From an uncultured Maribacter sp. (GTDB lineage: Bacteria; Bacteroidota; Bacteroidia; Flavobacteriales; Flavobacteriaceae), in NCBI GenBank assembly GCA_947493885.1, contig CANLTE010000003.1, positions 480,264 through 544,263 of the forward strand: a stretch of 64,000 bases of DNA, written 5' to 3'. The stretch's first letter is position 1; every line of letters starts with the position of its first letter. Positions 36,834-45,719 of the stretch are shown one piece after another. The notes below the pieces were generated by a model that saw only the letters and a program-made list of their open reading frames with translations, made no database searches and was not told where the DNA came from. Position numbers and translations under genes: made by a program.

Positions 36834-37682
36834 ATGAAAAAATTGATTTTAGGATGTTTAGGAGTAACTCTATTATTATCTTCTTGCGTTTCGCAAAAAA
36901 AATATGCTGAGTTAGAGGCAAAGAATAAAGAAACTCAAGATTTATTAAATTCGGCAACAGTTAAGTTAAATAGCTGCTTGGAAGAAACTGCAAGAATGAA
37001 AATTTTGGAAGACCAAAATGCTTTCTTAAAAGCAAACAACCAAGAATTAATTAACAACATGGGTAACTTAACTACCCTTACTACTAAAGGGGCGGAAAAC
37101 TTAGAGAAATCTCTAGAAAGTCTTCAGGAAAAAGACCTTACCATTAGAAAATTAAATAATGCAATCACCAGAAGAGATTCTGTTAACCTTTCCTTAGTAC
37201 AAAGTTTAAAAGGTGTTCTTGGAAACTTGGATGATGAAGACATTGAAATTAGCGTAGAAAAAGGCGTTGTTTTTGTTTCTATATCTGATAAACTATTATT
37301 TAGTAGTGGTAGCTATAACATTACAAGCAAAGCTAAAGGTGTTTTAGGAAAGGTTGCAAAAGTGGTTAACAACAAACCTGATTTTGAATTTATGGTTGAA
37401 GGTCACACTGATGATGTTCCTTACAAAGGTTCTGTTTTAATTGACAACTGGGACTTAAGTGTTAAGCGTGCTACTGCTGTTGTACGTGTTTTACAAAAGG
37501 ACTATGGTGTTGACCCTAAGAGAATGACTGCTGCGGGTAGAGCTGAGTATGTACCAGTTTCTCAAACAGAAAAATCAAGAAACAGAAGAACAAGAATTGT
37601 TGTTCTTCCTAAAATTGACCAATTCTATAATATGATTGAAGAAGGAATGAAAGATCCAGCAATCGGTGGAACTGGAAATTAA
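36834..37682 (+). CDS. OmpA family peptidoglycan-associated lipoprotein with coiled coil
   Basis: From the ATG at 36834 the protein has 282 residues; an in-frame TTG at 36786 would add 16 residues before a good lipoprotein signal (LLSSC) and is unlikely. A coiled coil runs from about residue 25 to 115, followed by an OmpA_C domain (VFVSISDKLLFSSGSYNI; VEGHTDDVPYKG; SVKRATAVVRVL; RNRRTRIVVLPK) with the Asp and Arg that bind diaminopimelate. It anchors the outer membrane to peptidoglycan. A strong terminator follows. Confidence 0.92.
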   Translation: MKKLILGCLGVTLLLSSCVSQKKYAELEAKNKETQDLLNSATVKLNSCLEETARMKILEDQNAFLKANNQELINNMGNLTTLTTKGAENLEKSLESLQEKDLTIRKLNNAITRRDSVNLSLVQSLKGVLGNLDDEDIEISVEKGVVFVSISDKLLFSSGSYNITSKAKGVLGKVAKVVNNKPDFEFMVEGHTDDVPYKGSVLIDNWDLSVKRATAVVRVLQKDYGVDPKRMTAAGRAEYVPVSQTEKSRNRRTRIVVLPKIDQFYNMIEEGMKDPAIGGTGN

Positions 37683-37704
37683 TTTCTCTCAACAAACAAA
37701 AATT

Positions 37705-37733
37705 AAAAAGCGGCTTAAAAGCCGCTTTTTTTA
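37705..37733 (+). terminator. intrinsic terminator of the OmpA gene
   Basis: AAAAAGCGGCTT pairs with AAGCCGCTTTTT, followed by T-rich sequence; an A run before it lets it also work for the convergent Rrf2 gene. Confidence 0.85.
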
Positions 37734-37755
37734 TGATTATTATTGTTTTATAAAC

Positions 37756-38205
37756 CTAAATAATATCAAAGTTGTTTAAAGTAACATGTTTTCCTTTCTT
37801 GGTAATGCCTCTTACAAATTCTGAAATAGACTTATCTTTAAAATCTTTCAAAATTCTTTTTCTAAATGGGCTTACTGTAAAATGAACTGGGCAAGGATTT
37901 TCTTCATCACATATTTCCAATCCCATAAAACAGTTCATAAATTTATCTTCCCCATCAATACATTTAATGATATCCCATATGGCATTTTTCTTATTTTCTT
38001 CACTTAAGTAAAATCCCCCTGTTGGCCCTTTCAAAGACGTAAGCAATCCGTTTCGAGATAATTGCTGTAAAATTTTAGCTAAAAAAGGTTGTGGAGTATC
38101 TAGTTCTTCGGCAATTTTTTTTACCCCAATTTTATCTTCTTTATCGGAGCATATTTCCAAATAAAGCATTGCTCTTATGGCATATTTACATGTATTTGAC
38201 AGCAT
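37756..38205 (-). CDS. Rrf2 family regulator with three-cysteine cluster site
   Basis: Translation is taken from the ATG at 38205, giving MLSNTCKYAIRAMLYLE, the usual Rrf2 start; a longer frame reaches 38253. The 149-residue protein has a winged helix (GVKKIAEELDTPQPFLAKILQQL) and a wing GPTGGFYL. The cysteines C-x6-C-x5-C in NCFMGLEICDEENPC match the Fe-S ligands of IscR/NsrR-type members, so it probably senses Fe-S status or nitric oxide. It is divergent from nadA. A 14-bp palindrome lies between them and recurs upstream of ric, a classic NsrR target. Confidence 0.85.
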   Translation of the reverse strand: MLSNTCKYAIRAMLYLEICSDKEDKIGVKKIAEELDTPQPFLAKILQQLSRNGLLTSLKGPTGGFYLSEENKKNAIWDIIKCIDGEDKFMNCFMGLEICDEENPCPVHFTVSPFRKRILKDFKDKSISEFVRGITKKGKHVTLNNFDII

Positions 38206-38299
38206 ACGAACATCGTTTAAGGGTGTAATCAATAATTTAAGTTGATTTATCAACTACCAATAATTACTGTAAAGCTATTGCTTACAAGCTATTAACAGT

Positions 38300-38313
38300 A
38301 TGACTTTTGTCAT
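38300..38313. promoter_or_regulatory. 14-bp palindrome in the Rrf2-nadA intergenic region
   Basis: ATGACTTTTGTCAT has perfect 5-bp arms. It lies 95 bases before the Rrf2 start and 56 before nadA. A version matching at 12 of 14 positions lies upstream of ric at 42379-42392. Confidence 0.5.
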
Positions 38314-38368
38314 GTTTATACCTGCACAACAAACTTATTTTTACCACTAATAGAATAGAATTTACAAA

Positions 38369-39298
38369 GTGAGTATAAAAGACGAAATAGAGAGGTTAAA
38401 AAAGTCCAAAAATGCTATAATATTAGCACATTATTATCAAAGGCCAGAGATACAAGAAATAGCTGACTACGTTGGAGATAGCTTAGGGCTTTCTCAAAAA
38501 GCGGCAGAAACAAAAGCGGATATTATTGTCTTCGCCGGAGTACATTTTATGGCGGAAACCGCAAAAATTCTAAACCCCCAAAAAAAAGTTGTGCTCCCTG
38601 ATTTAAATGCGGGATGCTCTTTAGCTGACTCCTGTCCTGCCGACACTTTTAAAAAATTTGTAGATCAATACCCTAATCACGCGGTAATTACATATGTTAA
38701 CTGTAGTGCCAAAGTAAAAGCACTTTCCGATATTGTTTGCACCTCTTCAAATGCGTTAAAAATAGTTGAATCGGTTCCTAAAGAAATTCCTATAATCTTC
38801 GCTCCTGATAAAAATTTAGGCAAATACATTATGGAAAAAACTGGTAGAAAAATGTTGCTTTGGAACGGAAGCTGTTTGGTACATGAGGCTTTCTCTATGG
38901 AAAAGCTTTTGAGTCTCGTTTCAAAATATCCTGATTATAACATAATTGCTCATCCAGAATCTGAAGAACATATTCTAAAAACCGCAAGCTATATTGGTTC
39001 CACATCAGAAATGATAACATATGTAAAACAAAATAATACGAAAAAATTTATTGTTGCAACTGAAGCTGGAATTCTACATAAAATGCAGCTTGAAGTTCCT
39101 AATACAACATTAATACCTGCTCCTTCAAAAGAAGACAACACCTGTGCCTGCAGCGAATGTAGTTACATGAAAGTAAATACTTTAGAAAAACTTAGGGATT
39201 GTTTATTGCATGAAATTCCGCAAATAAAGGTCCCTTATAACATCTCAAAAAAAGCACTTGCACCTATTAAGCGAATGTTAGAAATTTCAAGACAATAA
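38369..39298 (+). CDS. nadA: quinolinate synthase
   Basis: The 309-residue NadA has the family blocks AHYYQRPEIQEIADYVGDS near residue 20, CSLADSCPADTF near 87, VNCSAKVKA near 110 and the C-terminal CACSECSYMK near 255. Three conserved cysteines bind the [4Fe-4S] cluster that condenses iminoaspartate with dihydroxyacetone phosphate to give quinolinate for NAD synthesis. The start is GTG, the first possible codon before the conserved DEIERLKKSKNAI region. nadB begins one base after its stop. Confidence 0.95.
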   Translation: MSIKDEIERLKKSKNAIILAHYYQRPEIQEIADYVGDSLGLSQKAAETKADIIVFAGVHFMAETAKILNPQKKVVLPDLNAGCSLADSCPADTFKKFVDQYPNHAVITYVNCSAKVKALSDIVCTSSNALKIVESVPKEIPIIFAPDKNLGKYIMEKTGRKMLLWNGSCLVHEAFSMEKLLSLVSKYPDYNIIAHPESEEHILKTASYIGSTSEMITYVKQNNTKKFIVATEAGILHKMQLEVPNTTLIPAPSKEDNTCACSECSYMKVNTLEKLRDCLLHEIPQIKVPYNISKKALAPIKRMLEISRQ

Positions 39299-39299
39299 C

Positions 39300-40853
39300 A
39301 TGTATACCAATTATTTAGTTATTGGTTCCGGAGTGGCTGGATTGACATATGCTGTAAAGATGGCAAAAAAGTTTCCCCAAAAAACCATCACCATAGTAAC
39401 CAAAGGAAATAAAGATGAATCCAACACAAAATACGCCCAAGGAGGTGTTGCTGTAGTTTTAGATAAGTCTGAAGATTCTTTTAGAAAACACATACAGGAT
39501 ACCCTGATAGCCGGAGATGGGTTATGCAATACAGATGTTGTTAAAATGGTGATTAAAAAAGGCCCCAAGCGATTTAAAGAACTCATAAAACTAGGAACTA
39601 GTTTTGATACTGATGAAAATGGAAAGTTTGATTTGGGAAAAGAAGGGGGACATTCTGAATATAGAGTTGCTCATCATAAAGATATTACCGGTTACGAAAT
39701 TGAAAGAGCCCTGCTCAATGGTGTTCACAAATTACCCAACATTACTTTTTTACCACATCATTTTGCAATAGACCTGTTAACCGATCACCATTTAAGCGAA
39801 AAAGAAAATCTATCATGTTTTGGTGCATATATCCTAAATCAAAAAAACAATAAAATATTTACAATTAAATCGGACAGCACTATACTTGCTTCGGGTGGCA
39901 TAGGGAGCGTATACGGGCACACCACAAATCCTGAAATTGCTACTGGTGATGGTATTGCCATGGCATATAGAGCTAAGGCAAAAATCAAAGATATGGAGTT
40001 TATCCAGTTTCACCCTACTGCTCTTTATACTTCAGAAAAAGGACCTGCTTTTTTAATATCAGAAGCCGTAAGAGGTTTTGGCGCTTACATCAGAGATAAA
40101 AAAGGACATCGTTTTATGTTAAACTATGATGCCAGAAATGAATTGGCTTCAAGAGATATTGTTTCTCAAAGTATAGATAAAGAGTTAAAAAAAACTGGTG
40201 ATAATTGTGTTTATTTAGACTGCACTCACCTAAATATAGAATCGTTTATAAAACATTTTCCAAACATCTATCAAAAATGTAAAGGTTTATATATTGATAT
40301 TTCTAAAGATTGGATACCCATTGTACCAGCAGCACACTATTTATGCGGTGGTATTGAAGTAGATGCTCACGGAAAAACTTCAATAAAAAACTTATTCGCT
40401 TGTGGAGAATGCACAAGAACAGGTTTACATGGCGCAAACCGTTTAGCATCTAACTCCCTGCTTGAAGCCCTAGTTTATGCACATAATATTTACAAATATC
40501 ACACTGAAAATTCTACTAAAAGTAATTTAACCATTAAAATTCCTAATTGGAATGATAAAGGAACCCAGATTACCAAAGAACACATACTTATTCAACACAA
40601 TTTAAAAGAGTTGCAAGCAATTATGCAAGATTATGTAGGCATTGTAAGAACTAATTACAGATTGGAAAAGGCCAAAATTCGTCTTGAGATTATTTACAAG
40701 GATGTTGAAGAGCTTTATAAAAAATCAAAAATAAATACAACTCTTTGTGAATTAAGAAACATGATAAACGTGGCCCATCTAATAATCAGTCAATCCATTA
40801 AAAGAACAGAAAACAGAGGAGGCTTTTTTAATACAGATAATTTAAAAAAATAG
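39300..40853 (+). CDS. nadB: L-aspartate oxidase
   Basis: The 517-residue flavoprotein begins with the dinucleotide fold GSGVAGLTYAVKMA, followed by KYAQGGVAVV, the active-site region HHKDITGYEIERALL near 123, MEFIQFHPTAL near 232, SRDIVSQSID near 283 and LHGANRLASNSLLEA near 375. It oxidises L-aspartate to iminoaspartate, the substrate of NadA. Start, reading frame and length are as expected. Together with nadA and the thioredoxin-like gene it forms a tight operon, with one-base gaps. Confidence 0.95.
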   Translation: MYTNYLVIGSGVAGLTYAVKMAKKFPQKTITIVTKGNKDESNTKYAQGGVAVVLDKSEDSFRKHIQDTLIAGDGLCNTDVVKMVIKKGPKRFKELIKLGTSFDTDENGKFDLGKEGGHSEYRVAHHKDITGYEIERALLNGVHKLPNITFLPHHFAIDLLTDHHLSEKENLSCFGAYILNQKNNKIFTIKSDSTILASGGIGSVYGHTTNPEIATGDGIAMAYRAKAKIKDMEFIQFHPTALYTSEKGPAFLISEAVRGFGAYIRDKKGHRFMLNYDARNELASRDIVSQSIDKELKKTGDNCVYLDCTHLNIESFIKHFPNIYQKCKGLYIDISKDWIPIVPAAHYLCGGIEVDAHGKTSIKNLFACGECTRTGLHGANRLASNSLLEALVYAHNIYKYHTENSTKSNLTIKIPNWNDKGTQITKEHILIQHNLKELQAIMQDYVGIVRTNYRLEKAKIRLEIIYKDVEELYKKSKINTTLCELRNMINVAHLIISQSIKRTENRGGFFNTDNLKK

Positions 40854-40854
40854 T

Positions 40855-41460
40855 ATGAAAACACTACTAAAAAACAGCGCTCATAAAGGTATAAGCTACG
40901 AAGCTTATACTCAAACAATTCAGAAACTTGTAAGGGAAGGTAAAACCTCAGGCACTGAACAAACCACTGAACGTATAAGTTTCACAAAGCTTAACGCAAG
41001 TCGAATGCGAAGATTAAACAAAACCTTTTCATTAAGTGCAGAACAAACTTATTTTTTTAAAGAAACCTCCAAACAAACTTGGTTAATACTTACTGAAAGT
41101 TGGTGTGGTGATGCAGCACAAACCATTCCTGTTCTAAATAAAATAGCAGAAACAACTTCTAGCATCACTTTAAAACTATTATTCAGAGATGATAACTTAG
41201 ATTTAATGAATGCATTTTTAACCAATGGTTCTCAGGCAATTCCTAAACTTATTGTAATTGACAAATTTTACAATGTTTTATATACTTGGGGGTCTCGTTC
41301 AAAAAAAGCCACCAAACTAGTGGAAAATTATAAAAGAGAGTACGGAAAAATTGATGACGAATTTAAAAGAAGCCTGCAAATTTGGTATAACCAAGATAAA
41401 GGCGAAAGTATAATTGCGGATTTAATGGAACTAACCAACGAAAATAATTTTGTTTTATAA
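40855..41460 (+). CDS. thioredoxin_9-type monothiol thioredoxin-like protein
   Basis: The 201-residue protein has a thioredoxin fold with TESWCGDAAQTIPVLNKIAE near residue 81, in which only the first Cys of the usual CxxC is kept (CGDA), and a cis-Pro loop QAIPKLIVID near 127. No signal peptide, so it is cytoplasmic. It starts one base after nadB, so it is translated with nadA and nadB; a role in keeping the NadA cluster reduced is possible but only inferred. A terminator follows. Confidence 0.78.
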   Translation: MKTLLKNSAHKGISYEAYTQTIQKLVREGKTSGTEQTTERISFTKLNASRMRRLNKTFSLSAEQTYFFKETSKQTWLILTESWCGDAAQTIPVLNKIAETTSSITLKLLFRDDNLDLMNAFLTNGSQAIPKLIVIDKFYNVLYTWGSRSKKATKLVENYKREYGKIDDEFKRSLQIWYNQDKGESIIADLMELTNENNFVL

Positions 41461-41463
41461 AAC

Positions 41464-41506
41464 AAAAAAATGGAGCATTCTGCGACTAAATGCTCCATTT
41501 AAAAAA
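41464..41506. terminator. bidirectional intrinsic terminator
   Basis: AAATGGAGCATT (41468-41479) pairs with AATGCTCCATTT (41489-41500), flanked by A runs on both sides; used by the nad operon and possibly by the convergent ric gene. Confidence 0.75.
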
Positions 41507-41560
41507 ACAAACAATATATGATTTAGAAATAGCTAGTTCCTAAAACTTCTTCCTAGGAAG

Positions 41561-42298
41561 CTAATTCCCCCTTAAATTTCCAAACAATTTATTTTCCAAG
41601 GCTATTGCCTTTGGGTGTAAAATGTTATTTTCTAAATGTATATGTTTATGCAGGTCTTCCTCAAAAGCTGCTAACATATCATACAACGCTCTAAATGTAT
41701 TGCAAGCCCCTTCAGGAAACTCGTAATTATTGGTTAACCTTGATATTTCTTTAAATACATCACCCGCATGTTCATGCTCTTCCTCCATCATTTGCACTGG
41801 ATTATTAACGGTACCAAATGGTGGTGTTAACTTTTCGTTTTCAAAATTATTTTCTATTTCTACCAACTTTTTTACATAAGGAAATAAAATTTCTTCCTCC
41901 TTTTTTAAGTGAGAAACTAATTCATTGGCTACCTCATGAAATAGCTCATTTATGGTGTGTAGATATGGATAATGATCCCCATGTACCTTAGCCACTTTAT
42001 TTGCATACTCAGACAATAATGGCAAACCACTAATCACATAAGCATGATGTTCACTAACAATATAATCTATTAGATAATCCAATTCCCAAGAATTATAATC
42101 ATTGGAATTTTCAATTACTTCTCCAACTTCAAGAAGTTCTTCTAGTATTATATTAATATCCAACTTGTTTTTTTCACAAGCTTTTTCTAATGTAATACCA
42201 CCTCCGCAACAAAAATCAATTCCATATTTTTTAAAAATATGTGCTGTTTTAATGTTATGGGCTACATAATTTGCAACGGTTTTTTCTTGGTATTTCAT
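41561..42298 (-). CDS. ric: iron-sulfur cluster repair di-iron protein
   Basis: The protein (ScdA/YtfE/Ric) has 245 residues from the ATG at 42298, MKYQEKTVANYVAHNIK. The N-terminal ScdA_N domain has GIDFCCGGGITLEKAC. The C-terminal hemerythrin-like domain has SEHHAYVISGLPLL, HLKKEEEILFPYV, EEEHEHAGDVF and DLHKHIHLENNILHP, whose His and Glu residues bind the di-iron site. Ric repairs Fe-S clusters after nitrosative or oxidative damage. A longer frame begins at 42385, but its first codons overlap the shared palindrome, so the shorter start is preferred. Confidence 0.9.
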   Translation of the reverse strand: MKYQEKTVANYVAHNIKTAHIFKKYGIDFCCGGGITLEKACEKNKLDINIILEELLEVGEVIENSNDYNSWELDYLIDYIVSEHHAYVISGLPLLSEYANKVAKVHGDHYPYLHTINELFHEVANELVSHLKKEEEILFPYVKKLVEIENNFENEKLTPPFGTVNNPVQMMEEEHEHAGDVFKEISRLTNNYEFPEGACNTFRALYDMLAAFEEDLHKHIHLENNILHPKAIALENKLFGNLRGN

Positions 42299-42378
42299 CT
42301 TGTAAAAAATAGATATTCGGTTAGCAATTTTCGATGCTTTTGTTGCGACAAATTTCTGCATAGAATTATTTATAGAAA

Positions 42379-42392
42379 ATGACATTTATCAT
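42379..42392. promoter_or_regulatory. 14-bp palindrome upstream of ric
   Basis: ATGACATTTATCAT differs from the Rrf2-nadA element at two positions. It is 81 bases before the ric start. Confidence 0.5.
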
Positions 42393-42420
42393 AGATCAAT
42401 AAAAAATTAGTCAAAAAAAA

Positions 42421-42452
42421 AGCGTCAAATACAAATGTATTTGACGCTTTTT
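42421..42452 (-). terminator. intrinsic terminator of the cold-shock gene
   Basis: A 13-bp perfect stem, AGCGTCAAATACA with TGTATTTGACGCT and a two-base loop, ends on the minus strand in a long T run. Confidence 0.85.
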
Positions 42453-42469
42453 AATATTATTTTTAAACT

Positions 42470-42925
42470 CTAAATCTTCTTCACACGAACAGCGTTCATT
42501 CCTTTCATTCCTTTTTCTAATTCAAAAGAAACCTTGTCATTTTCAGCAATTTCGTCTATAAGACCACTTACATGAGTAAAATATTTTTCCTGGGTATCTG
42601 TGTCTATAATAAAACCAAAGCCCTTAGATGTATCAAAAAAGGAAACTTTACCTGTTCTGGTTGGATCAAACTCTTCCTTGTCTCCCTCGGCTTTCTTTGG
42701 AATACCTAAAACAATATCCTCTGCCTCTATCTGAACTCTATCCGCTGGGTCTGGCGGCGTATCAGTTAAATTTCCAAATTGATCTACATAAGCAAATTGA
42801 ATTCCTCCCCCACCTTCTTTGGCAGCAGCTTTACGCGCTTCTTTCTTTTTTTGCTTTTCTTCTCGTTTTTTTAAACGTTTTTTTTCTTTTTCAGTTTTAT
42901 TAAATGTCTGCTGTGATTTTGCCAT
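42470..42925 (-). CDS. cold-shock domain protein with basic N-terminal extension
   Basis: The 151-residue protein has a C-terminal cold-shock domain at about 90 to 151 with GKVSFFDTSKGFGFI (RNP1) and KYFTHVSGL (RNP2-like). The first 40 residues are very lysine-rich (NKTEKEKKRLKKREEKQKKK), and residues 40 to 85 are a Pro/Asp-rich linker. Such proteins bind single-stranded RNA; the basic tail should strengthen RNA or ribosome binding. The 198 bases beyond its start may hold a long leader, as is common for cold-shock genes, but I see no clear promoter. Confidence 0.85.
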   Translation of the reverse strand: MAKSQQTFNKTEKEKKRLKKREEKQKKKEARKAAAKEGGGGIQFAYVDQFGNLTDTPPDPADRVQIEAEDIVLGIPKKAEGDKEEFDPTRTGKVSFFDTSKGFGFIIDTDTQEKYFTHVSGLIDEIAENDKVSFELEKGMKGMNAVRVKKI

Positions 42926-43123
42926 TCTTAATTTTAGATATTACACAATAGGATTTTAAGAATAAGATAGTTCTTATTTTCATATAAGTCAAGTATCTAT
43001 ATTCTTAAAGGCCATAAAGGTACGGTTTGATTTTTAATTATTGGTTTGTTTTAGGCACATAGCATCGTTTTTATGTCAAAATGATCATTAATTCAAATAT
43101 AAATTGATGATTTCACCTATAAT

Positions 43124-43585
43124 TTAATCAACATTACAACCTGCCTTTCTCCGAGTGTCTATTAAATAGATAATTTTCCAATTCTCATCTTCTTTAAACA
43201 ACTGAAACGAATTTACCCCACAATGATGAAAAGTACCATTTAGCCAAAACTCATAGGGAACCCATGCATTAGCCATTGCTCCATCTATTTGAATATTAAA
43301 TGACAATAATTTTTCTTGAAATTGAATAGAATCTGGGATATTGATGATAGACTTTATTAAATCATCAAATTTCTCTGTTCTAATCTTAGACTCTCCATTT
43401 TTGTTCCTCCCAATAGTTTGCAAAAAAACATCCCTAGATAATGTTTTAATCATTAAACTGGAATCTTGCTTATGAAAACCTTCAAAAAAACGTTCCACAG
43501 TAGCTTTTACATTATCTTTCTCAGGCGTTTGTCCATAAGTATTAAGTACTATTAATAAGCAAATTAAACAGTAAATTTTTTTCAT
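43124..43585 (-). CDS. exported SnoaL/NTF2-like protein
   Basis: The 153-residue protein has a signal peptide (MKKIYCLICLLIVLNTYGQ) followed by an NTF2-like fold (VKATVERFFEGFHKQDSSLMIKTLS; WVPYEFWLNGTFHHCGVNSFQLFKEDENWKIIYLIDTRR). This type of periplasmic protein is common in flavobacteria; function unknown. It stands alone, divergent from panB. Confidence 0.72.
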   Translation of the reverse strand: MKKIYCLICLLIVLNTYGQTPEKDNVKATVERFFEGFHKQDSSLMIKTLSRDVFLQTIGRNKNGESKIRTEKFDDLIKSIINIPDSIQFQEKLLSFNIQIDGAMANAWVPYEFWLNGTFHHCGVNSFQLFKEDENWKIIYLIDTRRKAGCNVD

Positions 43586-43691
43586 AAAATTTAGTTTGAT
43601 ACTTTTTAAATTTAAAACAAAAATTACAATTTAATAATATGGTTTACAATTAAACAAAACTCCTTACATTTATCTCTCCTAAAACGTAAAA

Positions 43692-44510
43692 ATGTCAGTA
43701 GCAAAAAAGGAATACAAGCGAGTTACCGTTAAATCTCTTATAGAGATGAAAAAAAATGGAGAAAAAATTTCGATGCTTACCGCATACGATTACTCCATGG
43801 CAAAAATTGTTGATGCCGCCAATGTAGATGTAATTCTTGTTGGAGATTCCGCCAGTAACGTAATGGCTGGTCATGAAACTACGTTACCAATTACCTTAGA
43901 TCAAATGATTTATCATGCGTCTTCAGTAATAAAAGCAGTAAAAAGAGCCTTAGTTGTTGTGGATATTCCTTTTGGATATTACCAAAGTGACCCAAAAGAG
44001 GCCTTACGTTCCGCCATTAGAATTATGAAAGAAAGTGGAGCTCATGCGGTAAAACTAGAAGGTGGAAAAGAAGTTGAATCTTCTATAAAACGTATTTTAA
44101 AAGCGGGTATACCTGTGATGGGGCATCTGGGTTTAATTCCACAATCTATATACAAATTTGGGACATATACTGTAAGAGCAAGAGAAGAAGAAGAGGCTAA
44201 AAAACTAATCTCTGATGCTAAACTTTTGGAAGAAATAGGGTGTTTTGGAATGGTATTAGAAAAAATACCTGCAGATCTTACAAAAACGGTATCGGATAGT
44301 ATTTCTATCCCAACTATTGGCATAGGAGCGGGTAGACATGCTGATGGCCAAGTATTGGTTATTCATGATTTACTTGGAATGACACATGAATTTAACCCTA
44401 GATTTTTACGTAGATACATGAACTTGTATGAAGAAATGAGCGCTGCCATTTCTCAGTACGTTATTGATGTAAAAACTAAAGATTTCCCCAGCGAAGAAGA
44501 GCAATATTAA
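43692..44510 (+). CDS. panB: 3-methyl-2-oxobutanoate hydroxymethyltransferase
   Basis: The 272-residue protein has the PanB signature [31 protein letters not shown] near residue 27 to 58, the [10 protein letters not shown] block near 117, GHLGLIPQS near 143 and [20 protein letters not shown] near 211. Its Asp pair binds Mg2+. It makes ketopantoate for pantothenate and CoA. No panC/panD/panE in the window. It is followed by lspA (gap 10) and rluA (gap 2), so probably one transcript. Confidence 0.95.
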   Translation: MSVAKKEYKRVTVKSLIEMKKNGEKISMLTAYDYSMAKIVDAANVDVILVGDSASNVMAGHETTLPITLDQMIYHASSVIKAVKRALVVVDIPFGYYQSDPKEALRSAIRIMKESGAHAVKLEGGKEVESSIKRILKAGIPVMGHLGLIPQSIYKFGTYTVRAREEEEAKKLISDAKLLEEIGCFGMVLEKIPADLTKTVSDSISIPTIGIGAGRHADGQVLVIHDLLGMTHEFNPRFLRRYMNLYEEMSAAISQYVIDVKTKDFPSEEEQY

Positions 44511-44520
44511 GCAAGAGAAC

Positions 44521-45018
44521 ATGCTCAAAAGTAAAACTTTCAGACAAGTTTTAATTGTACTATTAGTTTTGTTAAACATAGGTTGCGATCAAATTTCAAA
44601 GGAAATTGTTAGAACTAAAGTTTCCCCTCAAGATTATATTCAGTTAATTGAAAATAACTTTATACTTACTAATGTAGAAAACACGGGAGCCATGCTAGGT
44701 TTTGGACAAAACTTTTCTCCTGTTTTAAAACTAATTTTACTTCAAGGTATTCCCCTTTTAGTTTTGTTAATTTTGTTATATAGAACGCTTATAAAAATAA
44801 AAAAAAACAAATGGTTAGCATATGCTTTTGCGTTTGTAATCGGTGGAGGAATAGGTAATTTATTAGATCGTATTCTACATGGTTCTGTAACCGATTTTTT
44901 ATTTGTAAAAGTTGGTTTTTTTAAAACTGGAATCTTTAATATGGCAGATGTATCAGTAACTGTAGGAGCTATATTTATATTAATTTACAGTTTTTCTTCA
45001 AAGAAATTAAGTCTATAA
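44521..45018 (+). CDS. lspA: signal peptidase II family protein
   Basis: The 165-residue membrane protein has four predicted helices and the catalytic aspartates in GGGIGNLLDRILHG near residue 120 and FNMADVSVTVG near 141, as in LspA. The conserved first-helix region reads CDQISKEIV and the NxG motif VENTGAMLGF. LspA removes signal peptides from lipoproteins after lipidation, important in this lipoprotein-rich genome. Flavobacteria may carry more than one LspA-like protein, so this could be a second copy. Confidence 0.85.
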   Translation: MLKSKTFRQVLIVLLVLLNIGCDQISKEIVRTKVSPQDYIQLIENNFILTNVENTGAMLGFGQNFSPVLKLILLQGIPLLVLLILLYRTLIKIKKNKWLAYAFAFVIGGGIGNLLDRILHGSVTDFLFVKVGFFKTGIFNMADVSVTVGAIFILIYSFSSKKLSL

Positions 45019-45020
45019 TA

Positions 45021-45719
45021 ATGTCAAAAAAAACGCTCTCATCGATTGCCAACCTTCAAGTTATTTATGAAGATAATCACTTGATAGCTATAAACAAAAG
45101 ACCTGGAGATATTGTACAAGGAGATAAAACTGGTGATACGCCTTTAAGTGATGTTGTAAAACAATACATTAAAGAAAAATATAGCAAACCAGGCAATGTA
45201 TATCTTGGAGTTGTGCATCGTTTAGATCGCCCAACTTCTGGCATAGTAATATTTGCGAAAACATCAAAAGCGTTACCTAGACTAAATAAACTATTTGCAG
45301 AAAAAGAAGCAAAAAAAACGTATTGGGCTGTTGTTAAAAACAAACCTAACAAAAACAGTGATAATCTTACCCATTGGTTAAAACGAAACACGAAACAAAA
45401 CAAATCATACGCGTATAAAAAAGAAGTACCTGAAAGCAAAAAAGCTATTTTAGAATATCAAGTTATTAAAAAATTAGACAATTATTTTTTATTGGAGATA
45501 AACTTAAAAACTGGTCGACACCACCAAATACGATCTCAGCTTTCAAGTATTGGCTGTTCAATTAAAGGGGACTTAAAATATGGTTTTGACCGAAGCAACA
45601 AAGATGCAAGCATACATCTTCATGCAAGAAAACTAGCTTTTATTCATCCGGTAAAAAAAGAACCCATAGCGATTATTGCACCATTACCCAAAGACCCTAT
45701 TTGGGATGCCTGTGACTAA
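45021..45719 (+). CDS. RluA family pseudouridine synthase
   Basis: The 232-residue protein has the RluA catalytic motif HRLDRPTSGIVIFAKTSKAL near residue 70, the Asp being the nucleophile, and the closing LKTGRHHQIRSQLSSIGCSI near 160. There is no S4 domain, so it is a short form. It modifies a uridine in rRNA or tRNA; which position cannot be said. Its last four bases overlap the convergent gene at 45716. Confidence 0.9.
   Translation: MSKKTLSSIANLQVIYEDNHLIAINKRPGDIVQGDKTGDTPLSDVVKQYIKEKYSKPGNVYLGVVHRLDRPTSGIVIFAKTSKALPRLNKLFAEKEAKKTYWAVVKNKPNKNSDNLTHWLKRNTKQNKSYAYKKEVPESKKAILEYQVIKKLDNYFLLEINLKTGRHHQIRSQLSSIGCSIKGDLKYGFDRSNKDASIHLHARKLAFIHPVKKEPIAIIAPLPKDPIWDACD

Noticed and set aside
41561..42385. 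Longer form of Ric starting at 42385
   Set aside because: The extra 29 residues are not family-like and the start overlaps the conserved 14-bp palindrome; the ATG at 42298 fits the family.
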